Shown piece by piece: positions 1 through 7,734 of a stretch of 45,218 nt of DNA. The notes under the pieces were generated by a model. That model did not search any database. It was not told the DNA's origin and saw only the letters and a list, made by a program, of their open reading frames with translations. Each line of letters opens with the position of its first letter. Position 1 is the stretch's first letter. The position numbers and the translations under genes were made by a program. This DNA is from Actinomycetota bacterium (GTDB lineage Bacteria; Actinomycetota; Actinomycetes; Streptosporangiales; Streptosporangiaceae): the NCBI GenBank assembly GCA_027313705.1, contig DAHVDE010000009.1, positions 1 to 45,218 on the forward strand, given 5' to 3'.

Positions 1-430
1 CCGCGCCGTCGGGCAGCGCGGGCGGCGGGGCCTCGCGGACCCGCGCGGACGCGCCCGGCCAGGCGGCCTCCGCGACTCTCGCGACCTGGGCGGCCGGTAC
101 CACGCCCGGCACCCACACCCCCAGCCGCAGCACCGGCCCGGACCACGCCAGCTCGAACACCACATGCGGCGCCCAGCCCCGGCGGCGCCGCCGCAGCAGC
201 CGCGCCACCCCCAGCCAGAACCGCTCTCCATCCTCCGCCCCGGCGCTAGCCGGAGGATGGATCTCCACCCACCGGGCGTGCCGGACCGCCCAGCCCCGCG
301 CCCGCCGCCGCCGCAACCACCCGGCCAGCCACGCCGCGGCGGCCACTGCGGCTACTGGAAGCAGCAGCCAGCGGGCCAGCTCCGGCGCCAGCCGCGACGG
401 GTCGAGCAGGAACCGATGCCACCAGATCAT
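1..430 (-). CDS. conjugative-element ATPase-like membrane protein, N-terminal part (runs off left edge)
   Basis: An open frame of 143 codons with no stop starts at ATG 428-430 on the minus strand and leaves the window. The protein begins MIWWHRFLLDPSRLAPELAR, has a hydrophobic, Trp/Leu/Ala-rich membrane segment at about residues 20-40, then an Arg-rich stretch. Near residue 110 comes the block LGVWVPGVVPAAQVARVAEA followed by AWPGA. From memory, this arrangement matches N-termini of large ATP-binding proteins of actinomycete integrative and conjugative elements (often annotated as type IV or 'type VI' secretion ATPases). The ATPase domain itself is outside the window, so the function is inferred from the N-terminus only. 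A GGGAGAGG motif lies 11 bases upstream of the start; a TTG directly precedes the ATG and is a less likely start. Confidence 0.6.
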   Translation of the reverse strand, partial: MIWWHRFLLDPSRLAPELARWLLLPVAAVAAAAWLAGWLRRRRARGWAVRHARWVEIHPPASAGAEDGERFWLGVARLLRRRRRGWAPHVVFELAWSGPVLRLGVWVPGVVPAAQVARVAEAAWPGASARVREAPPPALPDGA

Positions 431-622
431 CAAGACAAATCACCTCTCCCGTCCCGGCACGCCAGCCCCAGGCGGGGCGATCACGCGCCCGCCGGCCGGT
501 GAACCGCGACACTCGCGTTGCAGGCCAGTGCGCCCGGCCCGCACGGCGGGCCAGGCTGGGGAACCACGGGAAGGGCGGGATTTCACGCCGCCGTACCGGA
601 GCGACACCGCACCGGGGCGGGC

Positions 623-675
623 TGTCAGCCGCGTGTCCGCTGGCTGTCAGCCGCGCGCCGGGCGCATGTCAGCCG
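623..675. repeat. three 22-bp-phased copies of TGTCAGCCG
   Basis: TGTCAGCCG occurs at 623-631, 645-653 and 667-675, exactly 22 bp apart. The first two copies are identical over 14 bp (GGCTGTCAGCCGCG). An exact inverted copy, CGGCTGACA, lies at 972-980. Spacing of two helical turns places all copies on one DNA face, as in iterons or cooperative operators. The role is inferred; no cognate regulator can be named. Confidence 0.6.
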
Positions 676-903
676 GGCGGATGCTCACAACGCCACCACG
701 CCCGGCCTATGACGGGTCACAAGGACCAAGGGGGCCACGCTGGCCCGCGGGACGGCGTCCGCTCCCCGGCACCAAGCCGGCCCGAGGCCCGCCCATGTCC
801 CGCAACTGGAGCGCCAGCCGCAGCCGCGCGCCGCCGGGCCGGCAAGAATAGGTGCCACGCCCAGGCGCCAGCGCGCATACACCATGAAGCGGCATCACGC
901 AAG

Positions 904-919
904 CGATGTCAAGACATCG
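904..919. promoter_or_regulatory. perfect 16-bp palindrome, operator-like
   Basis: CGATGTC (904-910), AA, GACATCG (913-919) is a perfect inverted repeat with a 2-bp centre, the form of a homodimeric regulator site. It is not followed by a U-tract, so a terminator is unlikely. It lies between the phased repeats and the biosynthetic cluster. Confidence 0.4.
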
Positions 920-1113
920 GTATGCCTGGTAAGGAACGTATGGCCATCAGGTAACAGACGGAGCGCGACGTCGGCTGACAGGCCCGGTGGCCGGTTTCCG
1001 TGCCTGATCCGGCGCTGGCCTGATTGGCAAGCGCTGTTTTCCGCTGGCGGGACGCATATGGCTTCCGGGTGGGACGATGTCAGGCTTCGGTCAGGAATCG
1101 CCGCAGGTAGGTA

Positions 1114-1154
1114 GTTCCCGGCGCTGGGAACGACACGCTCCCGGCACTGGGAGT
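1114..1154. promoter_or_regulatory. two tandem palindromes upstream of the radical SAM cluster
   Basis: GTTCCC-ggcgct-GGGAAC (1114-1131) is followed by CTCCC-ggcact-GGGAG (1138-1153). Their centres are 23 bp apart and both share the core TCCCGGCRCTGGGA. They end about 70 bp before the start of the 29-codon peptide frame, where an operator or activator site for the plus-strand cluster would be expected. Being paired and similar, they look more like a double operator than terminators. This is inference from position and symmetry. Confidence 0.5.
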
Positions 1155-1225
1155 GACCAGCAGGCCGCCGCATCTGGGATCGTAGAAAGCCACTGCGGTT
1201 GCCATACCCGAGAAGGGAAATCGGC

Positions 1226-1315
1226 GTGAGCACTGTGATCAGGCATGCCCAGCCATCGGGTTCTGCCGCCGTCCTGGACGTGGCCGGCACCAGGCTCGTT
1301 GACCTGGAGGTCTGA
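1226..1315 (+). CDS. 29-aa peptide, candidate RiPP precursor of the radical SAM cluster
   Basis: GTG at 1226 is preceded by GAAGGGA (1212-1218) at 7-bp spacing and followed by 29 codons to TGA 1313-1315. The peptide starts MSTVIRHAQPSGSAA and, after a single Val, ends LDVAGTRLVDLEV. It has no Cys, Tyr, Phe or Trp; it contains His, Ser, Thr, Arg and Asp side chains. It lies 84 bp before the radical SAM gene on the same strand, the usual place of a RiPP precursor. The distal half (LDVAGTRLVDLEV) loosely recalls the LxDxxGxxLxDL element that I remember from leaders of FxSxx-type actinobacterial peptides, but no FxSxx end is present. It could also be a leader peptide or chance; conservation upstream of homologous radical SAM genes is the test. 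Confidence 0.45.
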   Translation: MSTVIRHAQPSGSAAVLDVAGTRLVDLEV

Positions 1316-1399
1316 GGCGGTGGCACCGCTGCACCCGGAGTTAACCGGGCCTAGATTGCAGCCCACGGGCGCGGTCATGACGCGAGAGGTTTTTAGTAG

Positions 1400-2716
1400 A
1401 TGGAATTTCAGAAACCGCCGCTCAGGCGTGACGAATATTCGGTCCAGATTATCAGCGTCGTGGTCGATGTGATTAATGATTGCAATCATGCCTGCATTTA
1501 CTGCCATCCTATGGAGGATGGGAAGTGGGGAGGGGAGATGCTCTCCGCTGATCAGGTAGGCGACGTTCTTCGGGCAAGCGACGAGACGGGAGCCCTCGAG
1601 GTGCTCCTTACAGGCGGGGAACTCACCATGCATCCAGAGTTCGGCCGCATTATGGATCAGACTCGGTATCTTCAGCGTGTAGCAGTGGCAATGGTGACCA
1701 ACGCGACGCTGATCAGCCCAGATGAGGTCAAGGCTATCCGCAAGTCAGGGATCACGAGGATCTGCGTGAGCCTAGACGGCCCTGATAGCGATATGCATGA
1801 CCCTAGAAGGGGGCGCGGAAAGTTCGCGAAGGCCGTGGATGGCCTTCATGCCCTTCAGGAAACCGAGAAGCCCGTAACAGTGATATCCGTCCTGGACAGG
1901 CGTACCTATCCGCGGATACTCGAACTCAGCCGCATGCTTGCCGATCAGGATCTTGCCGACCAGCATCACATCTGCGCTCCCTCCTATTCCGGCTCGGCAC
2001 GTCGTAGCCATGCGGAGTACGCACTAACGATGCCTGACTATCACGAAGTGCAGGCACTGGTCGACGGCTCATACCAGGACCTTCTAAACGCCGGGCTCTA
2101 TCTCACCTTCAACTCGTTCTGGCCAGCCACGGGTGAGCATGGCGTATCAGAACGACCGCGGACGCTGACGCTCAGCCAAGCCCGCGAGCGCACGAAGGAC
2201 CTTTATGCGATCGTGCGCTCCAATGGCGACGTGCGGACGACTGCGGCTGCCTGGGGTCGCGAAACGATAGGCAACGCCGTCGTCGGTAACGTGGGCGAGG
2301 AGCCCACTTCTGCCCTGCTGAGGCGAACTGACGCCGCTTACCGGCGCGGAAATATCCGCCAGCTCCCCAGAGAGGTAGAGGCGGGCAGTAAATTCCAGGT
2401 AGGCAGTTACGCCGGGCAAACGGCCGCCGATGCTCTCGTGTCCATCAGGAGCGCACCGTTCGAGGAACTCGACCTGCCGGTTCCCACACAACTGGTTCAA
2501 CCATTGAATGAGCTTGACATACTCGCCAACCCGTTTGGCGACCTCGATGTGGCTAACCTGGCGGGCCAGATAGCGACATCCCCCGAACAATGGCGGCTAG
2601 TCGGCCATGCGAGCGGCATCGACATGGCGTTCAACCGCACGACATCCCACGTTACTCTGCTTAAGTCAGAAGAGACGGATGCCCTAATGCGGGAATATAA
2701 TATTCATGGGGCATAG
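1400..2716 (+). CDS. radical SAM protein without auxiliary-cluster cysteines, with extra C-terminal domain
   Basis: The 438-aa product has the radical SAM signature C28-x3-C32-x2-C35 (CNHACIYC) for a 4Fe-4S cluster, the GGE motif at 72-74 (LLTGGELTMHPEF) and a SLDGP strand at 124-128, the fold of peptide-modifying and MoaA-like enzymes. In SPASM proteins the stretch corresponding to residues 275-300 (DVRTTAAAWGRETIGNAVVGN) carries cysteines; here there is no Cys after residue 192, so auxiliary clusters are absent. About 90 extra residues (345-438) form a domain I do not recognise. ATG 1400 follows AGAGG at 9-bp spacing. Codons are notably AT-ending (for example GAT GTG ATT AAT GAT), unlike the carbamoyltransferase downstream, suggesting separate ancestry. 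The substrate is unknown; the upstream 29-aa peptide is the obvious candidate, a small molecule or sugar the alternative. Confidence 0.85.
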   Translation: MEFQKPPLRRDEYSVQIISVVVDVINDCNHACIYCHPMEDGKWGGEMLSADQVGDVLRASDETGALEVLLTGGELTMHPEFGRIMDQTRYLQRVAVAMVTNATLISPDEVKAIRKSGITRICVSLDGPDSDMHDPRRGRGKFAKAVDGLHALQETEKPVTVISVLDRRTYPRILELSRMLADQDLADQHHICAPSYSGSARRSHAEYALTMPDYHEVQALVDGSYQDLLNAGLYLTFNSFWPATGEHGVSERPRTLTLSQARERTKDLYAIVRSNGDVRTTAAAWGRETIGNAVVGNVGEEPTSALLRRTDAAYRRGNIRQLPREVEAGSKFQVGSYAGQTAADALVSIRSAPFEELDLPVPTQLVQPLNELDILANPFGDLDVANLAGQIATSPEQWRLVGHASGIDMAFNRTTSHVTLLKSEETDALMREYNIHGA

Positions 2717-2820
2717 TCGGACTGCGCAGGCTGAGCTAGCGGGAAGCGTCAGAAAATGTCAGAGCGGAATCCGGGTGTCTTCGCCGCCAGGTCTTTGGTC
2801 TCTAAAAGGGGAACCCTTAT

Positions 2821-3612
2821 ATGATTAAGGTATACGCTGCCAATTCTGCGGGTAAGTGCTCGGAACTACCTGTACGCATATCGTCCTCCGCAGACGTGGA
2901 GGAACTTTACCTCAGATTTTCCGAGCGATTTCCCCGAGTAAAGGAAATCATCGACCAGGTTGCGGGCGGCGGCGCCGGACCGGAGGCAGTCGTTAGATAC
3001 ATCGGCCAATCCTATCGAGTTGCCGACCCATCGCTTGCCGCAATCCCGCCGGAAACAGATACCGGCTATGACTCGTGGTGTCCGCGTGATAGCGAAGGTA
3101 GCACGAAGTACTGGGACCGCGTGCCCCTGAACGCCATGATCAACGTCGACTACTTCAACTGCCTGTACGCGGCTGCCCTGACCGCCCGAGCATTTAGCGA
3201 AATTGAATGCGAGTTCTCGCTGCTAATGTGCGCTGTCGTGCCGACGCATCCCTATATCATACTTGCGAGCATGCCCGGCCGCCTCTTCTCATTTCATCAC
3301 GATGGATTGCAGACCCATGATGGAGGAGTCGAGATCAGGGACTTTCTCTATACTCCAGAATCACTGACGCCAATCTCCGATTACGGGGTGCGCGATGGCG
3401 TCTACGGCCTATCGATTCCCGAGCACTTCCTGATACCTGCGAGGCTAGTGCCCGCACCGGATAATGTCGATCAGGCCATCGGTGCCTTTGATGGCCTGGC
3501 AGCGGGCCTGGATAGCTTTCCGCAGCTCGGGAGCCTGGCGAAAGTAATTCGCCTCTCTATTATCCCTCGCCTTCGCTCGGGCCCGATCCCATTCACAAGG
3601 ACTATAAGCTAG
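2821..3612 (+). CDS. unrecognised 263-aa protein of the radical SAM cluster
   Basis: I do not recognise this family. ATG 2821 follows AAAAGGGGAA at 2806-2815. The protein starts MIKVYAANSAGKCSELPVRI, has five cysteines (in GKC, SWC, FNC, IEC and LMC contexts), a hydrophobic Cys-containing central part (about residues 115-150) and a His-rich turn FSFHHDGLQTHDGG near residues 157-170 that could bind metal. No signal peptide or clear transmembrane helix is seen. It lies 104 bp after the radical SAM gene and 31 bp before the carbamoyltransferase gene, and shares the radical SAM gene's AT-richer codon use, so these two were probably acquired together. A partner or tailoring enzyme is the natural guess, without direct evidence. 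Confidence 0.75.
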   Translation: MIKVYAANSAGKCSELPVRISSSADVEELYLRFSERFPRVKEIIDQVAGGGAGPEAVVRYIGQSYRVADPSLAAIPPETDTGYDSWCPRDSEGSTKYWDRVPLNAMINVDYFNCLYAAALTARAFSEIECEFSLLMCAVVPTHPYIILASMPGRLFSFHHDGLQTHDGGVEIRDFLYTPESLTPISDYGVRDGVYGLSIPEHFLIPARLVPAPDNVDQAIGAFDGLAAGLDSFPQLGSLAKVIRLSIIPRLRSGPIPFTRTIS

Positions 3613-3643
3613 GCGGCTTTCCTTTCGTTAGGGGAATTAGCCC

Positions 3644-5257
3644 ATGTGGGTGCTAGGCATTAACTGGCGATTCCATGACGCCTCAGCGGCACTTGTCGAT
3701 GGGGACGGGAGGGTGCTCGCCACCGCCGAAGAGGAGCGCTACAGCCGCGTCAAGCACGCGTGGAACACCCTGCCCCGCGAGGCGGTCGCGTTCTGCCTGC
3801 GGACAGGGGGCATCTCCTGGCGAGATCTCGACGTGGTGGCGATCGGCTGGGACCTGCGCCTGCTACGGCCCTGGTCGGATGCCGACACCGACGAACTCTA
3901 CGCGGAGGTCTTCGGGCCGGGCGCTACTGGCCGTAACACGCCCCGTCTTGAGTTCGTGGAGCATCACCTCGCGCACGCGTGCTCGGCGTTCTACGCCTCG
4001 GGCTTCGCAGCCGCGGGGGTGCTTGTCGTGGACGGCACTGGCGAGTCCGACTCGACGTCCATTTACGCGGCCCGGCATGGCGCCGGGCTGACAAGGCGAC
4101 GGTCCTGGCCCCGCGAGTATTCCCTGGGCACGATGTACGAGGCGGCGACCCGCCTGCTCGGGTTCGGCGGACTCGAAGCCGGCAAGACGATGGGACTGGC
4201 TCCCTACGGGACCGCCGGCGATCACGTGGTCCTCCCCTTCGGGGATGAGATCAGCAGCGGCTCATGGGGCAACAAGATGCTCCTTGACCTGCCCCCCGGA
4301 CCGTCCAATCCGCAAGTGAGGCAGGCGTGGACGCGCTATCTCCGCGGCAGGTTCGGTGCTGTCACCAGAGGCCAGGACGAACTCGACCGGGACCCGGTCG
4401 CGGTGCGCGTCGCGGCGAGCGCGCAGCGGACGGTCGAGGAGGCGATGCGGGCCCTGCACGCGGAGACAGTCTCCTTGTCCGGCTCGCCTAATGTCTGCCT
4501 CGCCGGCGGTGTCGCGCTCAATTGCGTCAGCAACGGCCGGCTGCCCGAGCCCCTGTACATCCCCCCGTTTCCCCATGACTCGGGAGTGTCCCTGGGCGCC
4601 GCCTGGGCAATCGCTCCACCTGCCCGCCCGGCGCCGCTCGAATCGCCGTACCTGGGCGGCCCGCTGGAGGCCGGCCCGCAGGCCGGCCAGGCACGCGCTG
4701 ACGGCCTGCGCGTGGAACCGTTCGCTCCCGAGGTAGCCACGGAACTGCTGCTCGATGGCGCCATCGGGGCGGTGGCCGAGGGGCGGGCAGAGGTCGGCCC
4801 GAGAGCGCTCGGGCACCGGTCCATCATCGCGATTCCCCGCCCAGCGGACGTCCGCGACCGGATCAACGTGCTCAAGGGCCGGGAGCCCTGGCGTCCGCTG
4901 GCACCAGTCACCTTCCCGGAGTACGCGCCGCGACTGTGGCCCGACCAGGGACGCCGGGCACTCTACATGGTGGGCGCGGCAGCGGTCTCAGCTCACGGGC
5001 AAGAGGCGATGCCTGCGGTAACCCACGTGGACGCCACCACCCGCCCGCAGGTCCTGCCATCTGGCGCGGCCCCCGTAGTGGAAAGCATCCTCAGGCAACT
5101 ACAGCAGGTCGGCCTGCCGCCGGTACTGGTAAATACGTCGCTCAACGGGCGGGGCGAACCCATCATCAACTCGGCCGCGCAGGCGATCGATGCCCTGAAA
5201 GCTCTCAGCCTGGACTTCCTCATTTTGGGTGAGCACCTAATCCGCCCGCCACGCTGA
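3644..5257 (+). CDS. carbamoyltransferase, NodU/CmcH family
   Basis: The 537-aa protein carries the hallmarks of O-carbamoyltransferases, which transfer a carbamoyl group from carbamoyl phosphate through carbamoyl-adenylate to a hydroxyl of a sugar, antibiotic or Nod factor. The start is MWVLGINWRFHDASAALVDG; the Kae1-like part has HHLAHACSAFY near residue 107 (metal-binding His), VVDGTGESDSTS and GKTMGLAPYG; later come CLAGGVALNCVSNG and the C-terminal block AEVGPRALGHRS, then GREPWRPLAPVTF. The length is normal. The start is supported by AGGGGAA at 3629-3635. Codons are GC-ending, unlike the two preceding genes. The acceptor is unknown; with the neighbouring GT2 enzyme, a carbamoylated sugar on the cluster's product is plausible. 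Confidence 0.93.
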   Translation: MWVLGINWRFHDASAALVDGDGRVLATAEEERYSRVKHAWNTLPREAVAFCLRTGGISWRDLDVVAIGWDLRLLRPWSDADTDELYAEVFGPGATGRNTPRLEFVEHHLAHACSAFYASGFAAAGVLVVDGTGESDSTSIYAARHGAGLTRRRSWPREYSLGTMYEAATRLLGFGGLEAGKTMGLAPYGTAGDHVVLPFGDEISSGSWGNKMLLDLPPGPSNPQVRQAWTRYLRGRFGAVTRGQDELDRDPVAVRVAASAQRTVEEAMRALHAETVSLSGSPNVCLAGGVALNCVSNGRLPEPLYIPPFPHDSGVSLGAAWAIAPPARPAPLESPYLGGPLEAGPQAGQARADGLRVEPFAPEVATELLLDGAIGAVAEGRAEVGPRALGHRSIIAIPRPADVRDRINVLKGREPWRPLAPVTFPEYAPRLWPDQGRRALYMVGAAAVSAHGQEAMPAVTHVDATTRPQVLPSGAAPVVESILRQLQQVGLPPVLVNTSLNGRGEPIINSAAQAIDALKALSLDFLILGEHLIRPPR

Positions 5258-5347
5258 CCGCTGCGCCTGTCAAACGGGCCGCCGGGCTCGCTGGAGGGTC
5301 ATGTGGTACCTGGGGCGGCAAGCACGACCGAGACGCTCGCCGAGGCT

Positions 5348-5367
5348 GGCGGCGCGGCCCCGCCGCC
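5348..5367 (+). terminator. GC-rich hairpin between carbamoyltransferase and GT2 genes
   Basis: GGCGGCG (5348-5354), six-base loop, CGCCGCC (5361-5367) forms a perfect 7-bp stem in the 174-bp gap, followed by C-rich rather than U-rich sequence. It may end the carbamoyltransferase transcript, in which case the GT2 gene has its own promoter, or it may be an incidental GC-rich fold. Confidence 0.35.
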
Positions 5368-5431
5368 CCCCTTCAGGCCCAGGCAGAGCGGAAGCCAGCT
5401 AGCATCCTTGCCGGGATAGTGGAGGGATGCC

Positions 5432-6307
5432 GTGTCGTTGCCGCGTATCGGGGTCGTCATCGTGACGATGGGGACTCGCCCGGCGGAACTGGATGCCCTG
5501 CTGGAGTCGGTGGCTCGGCAGAGCGCGCCGGCGGCCCGTGTAGTTGTCGTCGGCAACGGAACACCGCTGGCCGGCATGCCCAGGTGGGTGACCGGGGTGC
5601 CGCTGGAGGAGAACCTGGGCTGCCCGGGCGGGCGTAATGCCGGGCTGAGGCTGCTGCTGGAGCAAGGCGACGTGGATGTGGTCGTCGAACTGGATGATGA
5701 CGGGCTGCTGATCGCTGACGACGTGTTCGCGCGAGTGCAACGGCTTTACGCGGCGGACCCCGCGCTGGGGATCGTGTCGTTCCGGGTAGCCGATGAGCAG
5801 GGGCGGACACTGCGGCGGCATGTTCCCCGGCTGGGCGCGGGTGATCCGCTGCGGCCAGGGCCGGTAACCGCGTTCCTGGGCGGAGGGCACGCCCTGTCGG
5901 CGTCGATGCTGCGGCAGATCGGGGACTGGCCGGGGCACTTCTTCTTCGAGCATGAGGAGACTGACCTGGCCTGGAGGGCGCTGGATGCCGGGTGGGACAT
6001 CTGGTATGAGCCGGACCTGGTGCTGCGGCATCCGAGCACGCCGCCGGATCGCCACGCGATTCACTACCGGCTGACAGCGCGGAACCGGGTGTGGCTGGCC
6101 CGGCGGCGGCTGCCAGCCGCGCTGATACCGGTCTACCTGGGGGTATGGATCGCGATCACCCTGGCCCGGACGCACTCGGCCGCCGCCTTGCGGGCATGGG
6201 CCGCCGGGTTCTGGGAGGGCATCCGCACGCCATGCGGAACCCGCCAGCCCATGCGGTGGAGCACCGTATGGCGGATGACCCGGCTCAGGCGACCGCCCGT
6301 GATCTGA
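5432..6307 (+). CDS. GT2-family glycosyltransferase
   Basis: The 291-aa product is a GT-A fold glycosyltransferase. The N-terminal Rossmann part is LPRIGVVIVTMGTRPAELDA, the Asp-rich nucleotide-sugar/metal motif is VVELDDDG near residue 88, and FFFEHEETDLAWRALDAGW near residue 170 is the catalytic ED-type region of rhamnosyltransferase-like GT2 enzymes. A hydrophobic stretch LIPVYLGVWIAITLA near residue 230 may anchor it at the membrane. GTG 5432 follows GGAGGG (5421-5426). It is the last plus-strand gene of the cluster and converges with the anti-sigma-like gene at 6339. The sugar donor and acceptor are not predictable; action on the radical SAM product or on a cell-surface glycan are both possible. 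Confidence 0.85.
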   Translation: MSLPRIGVVIVTMGTRPAELDALLESVARQSAPAARVVVVGNGTPLAGMPRWVTGVPLEENLGCPGGRNAGLRLLLEQGDVDVVVELDDDGLLIADDVFARVQRLYAADPALGIVSFRVADEQGRTLRRHVPRLGAGDPLRPGPVTAFLGGGHALSASMLRQIGDWPGHFFFEHEETDLAWRALDAGWDIWYEPDLVLRHPSTPPDRHAIHYRLTARNRVWLARRRLPAALIPVYLGVWIAITLARTHSAAALRAWAAGFWEGIRTPCGTRQPMRWSTVWRMTRLRRPPVI

Positions 6308-6338
6308 CCCGATCCAGCGACGCCGCCGGCTGCCCGCC

Positions 6339-6905
6339 TCAATCCGGGCGGATAAGCGCCCACACTACCTTCCCGCCTGCTGGCTCTGACGGGACAAACC
6401 AGTTCCATTCCGCGCTGAGAGCTTCCACCAGCAGCAGGCCGCGGCCGCTCTCGTCGTCCTCGCCACCGCTAGCGCGCACCGGGGGCCGCGGGCTGGCGTC
6501 CCAGACCAGGACCAGGGCGCTCGCCGCGTCGGCCAGCAGCCGCAGCCGCACCGGGACGGCGCCCGCTTCCGCCCGAGATACCCGGACCGCGTTGGTGACC
6601 AGCTCCGAGGTCACCAGCTCAGCGGCATCCGCGAGATCGGGAAGCTGCCATTCGCAGAGCAGATGCCGGGCGTGCAGCCGGGCGCAGGGCGTGGCACCGG
6701 GAAGAGCGCCCAGCTCCAGGAAGCTCCGCAGCGGCAACTGGCGAGTGAGGTTACTCCCCTGGCCATCGGCTAGGGGAGGCATCCGCGCGGCGCCACGGGC
6801 GTGGCGAGCCGGGAAATAGCCGGGACCTTCCCGGCTCGCTTTCCCGGCACGATGAGCGAGCCCGCCCGCAGCGGCCGGCCCGGCTGTAGTCGCCCTGCCA
6901 TACAT
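6339..6905 (-). CDS. HATPase (RsbW/SpoIIAB-like) anti-sigma-factor-type ATP-binding protein
   Basis: The 188-aa product has the GHKL ATPase layout of actinomycete anti-sigma or serine kinase-like regulators: N-box AAELVTSELVTNAVR, G1-type VLVWDASPRPP and G2-type ESGRGLLLVEAL, ending WFVPSEPAGGKVVWALI. Of several in-frame ATGs, the one at 6905 is best placed: GGAGAG lies six bases upstream, while the next ATG upstream (6911) directly abuts that motif. The N-terminal 50 residues are low-complexity and may not be translated. It follows two XRE genes on the same strand; HATPase proteins are commonly encoded beside XRE and DUF397 genes in actinomycetes. The partner sigma factor is unknown. Confidence 0.8.
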   Translation of the reverse strand: MYGRATTAGPAAAGGLAHRAGKASREGPGYFPARHARGAARMPPLADGQGSNLTRQLPLRSFLELGALPGATPCARLHARHLLCEWQLPDLADAAELVTSELVTNAVRVSRAEAGAVPVRLRLLADAASALVLVWDASPRPPVRASGGEDDESGRGLLLVEALSAEWNWFVPSEPAGGKVVWALIRPD

Positions 6906-6927
6906 GATCATCTCTCCCATAGCACAG

Positions 6928-7734
6928 TCATCCAGCCCGGCCCCGTGCGTTGCCGCCCGCAGATAGCAGGTGATGCACCGCCCCGCCGGATTCCCAGGCC
7001 GGCGTATCGCGGCTCAGCAGGCCCGTCACCATTTCCGCGACCTCTCCCGTGATCTCGGTCAGGCACTCCCACGTCACGTATCCGTCGTAGCTGACATGGA
7101 CGGCGCCCTTGCCGGGATAGCCAGGGCGGGTGACTGTCAGGTCCGTGATCTCGTCACCGCAGGTGCGCTCGGTTATCTCCAGGCCGCGTGCCCGCAGCTT
7201 GCCCGCGATGATGTGCATGATCTCGCCAGGCTTGTACTCGCCGCGGGGACGGCGGCTCCGGCCTGCCTCCGAAAGGGCCGCCCGCCTGTCCGGGAACACC
7301 CCGGCCTGACCGAGAACCGCTGGCAGCAGCGCCGTCCGCGGCACGCCGAAGGCGTCCGCCAGGCGGAGCAGGTTGCGGATATCGAAGATCGTGTCCCGCG
7401 TCCCGTTCTCGATCATCCCGATCGTGGCGGCCGACCAGCCGGCGATCTCCCCGGCCTCGGCCCGCGAGAGCCCAGCGGCCACCCTGAACACCTCGAACGC
7501 CCGCCCCAGCTCAAGCCCGGCCAGCATCCGCCGCACCGGCGCGGTGCCCCACACCCAGGCCGGAACCGCCTGCCCGTCATCGTCGGCCGTCAGGTACCCG
7601 GCGCTGAGCACTTCCCGCTCGCATGACGAGCACAGCGCGGTCTTGTTATAGGCCGACAGGCGAGTCACCTGGCAGGCGGCGCAGATCCGGGCCTCAGGCA
7701 CCGGGCGCTCCGGTTCCGTCCCGCTGGGCTTCAT
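6928..7734 (-). CDS. XRE-family regulator with N-terminal four-cysteine zinc ribbon
   Basis: The 268-aa protein has a probable zinc ribbon at residues 18-40 (CAAC ... CSSC) and a helix-turn-helix at about 85-140 (FRVAAGLSRAEAGEIAGWSA then IENGTRD). The C-terminal part is unassigned and contains VHVSYDGYVTWECLTEITGE. The start ATG overlaps the stop of the preceding XRE gene as ATGA (7731-7734), consistent with translational coupling, although the true end of that preceding gene may differ (see the frameshift there). Operator and target genes are unknown. Confidence 0.8.
   Translation of the reverse strand: MKPSGTEPERPVPEARICAACQVTRLSAYNKTALCSSCEREVLSAGYLTADDDGQAVPAWVWGTAPVRRMLAGLELGRAFEVFRVAAGLSRAEAGEIAGWSAATIGMIENGTRDTIFDIRNLLRLADAFGVPRTALLPAVLGQAGVFPDRRAALSEAGRSRRPRGEYKPGEIMHIIAGKLRARGLEITERTCGDEITDLTVTRPGYPGKGAVHVSYDGYVTWECLTEITGEVAEMVTGLLSRDTPAWESGGAVHHLLSAGGNARGRAG

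Larger units (their letters stand above)
431..1225. other. long intergenic region, about 800 bp, with repeats and palindromes
   Basis: No reading frame here combines a ribosome-binding site, GC-rich third positions and a recognisable product; the frames present are Pro/Arg/Ala-rich, as expected of noncoding GC-rich DNA. The region separates the conjugation-type gene (leftward) from the biosynthetic genes (rightward), so it should hold both promoters. It contains three 22-bp-phased repeats (623-675), an inverted copy of the same motif (972-980), a perfect palindrome (904-919) and two tandem palindromes (1114-1154), each listed separately. Confidence 0.6.

Noticed and set aside
1313-1354. Read-through of the peptide's TGA giving GGGTAAPGVNRA to the next TAG
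   Set aside because: A 12-codon extension is within chance in this sequence and there is no selenocysteine-type hairpin visible; I kept the TGA as the stop.
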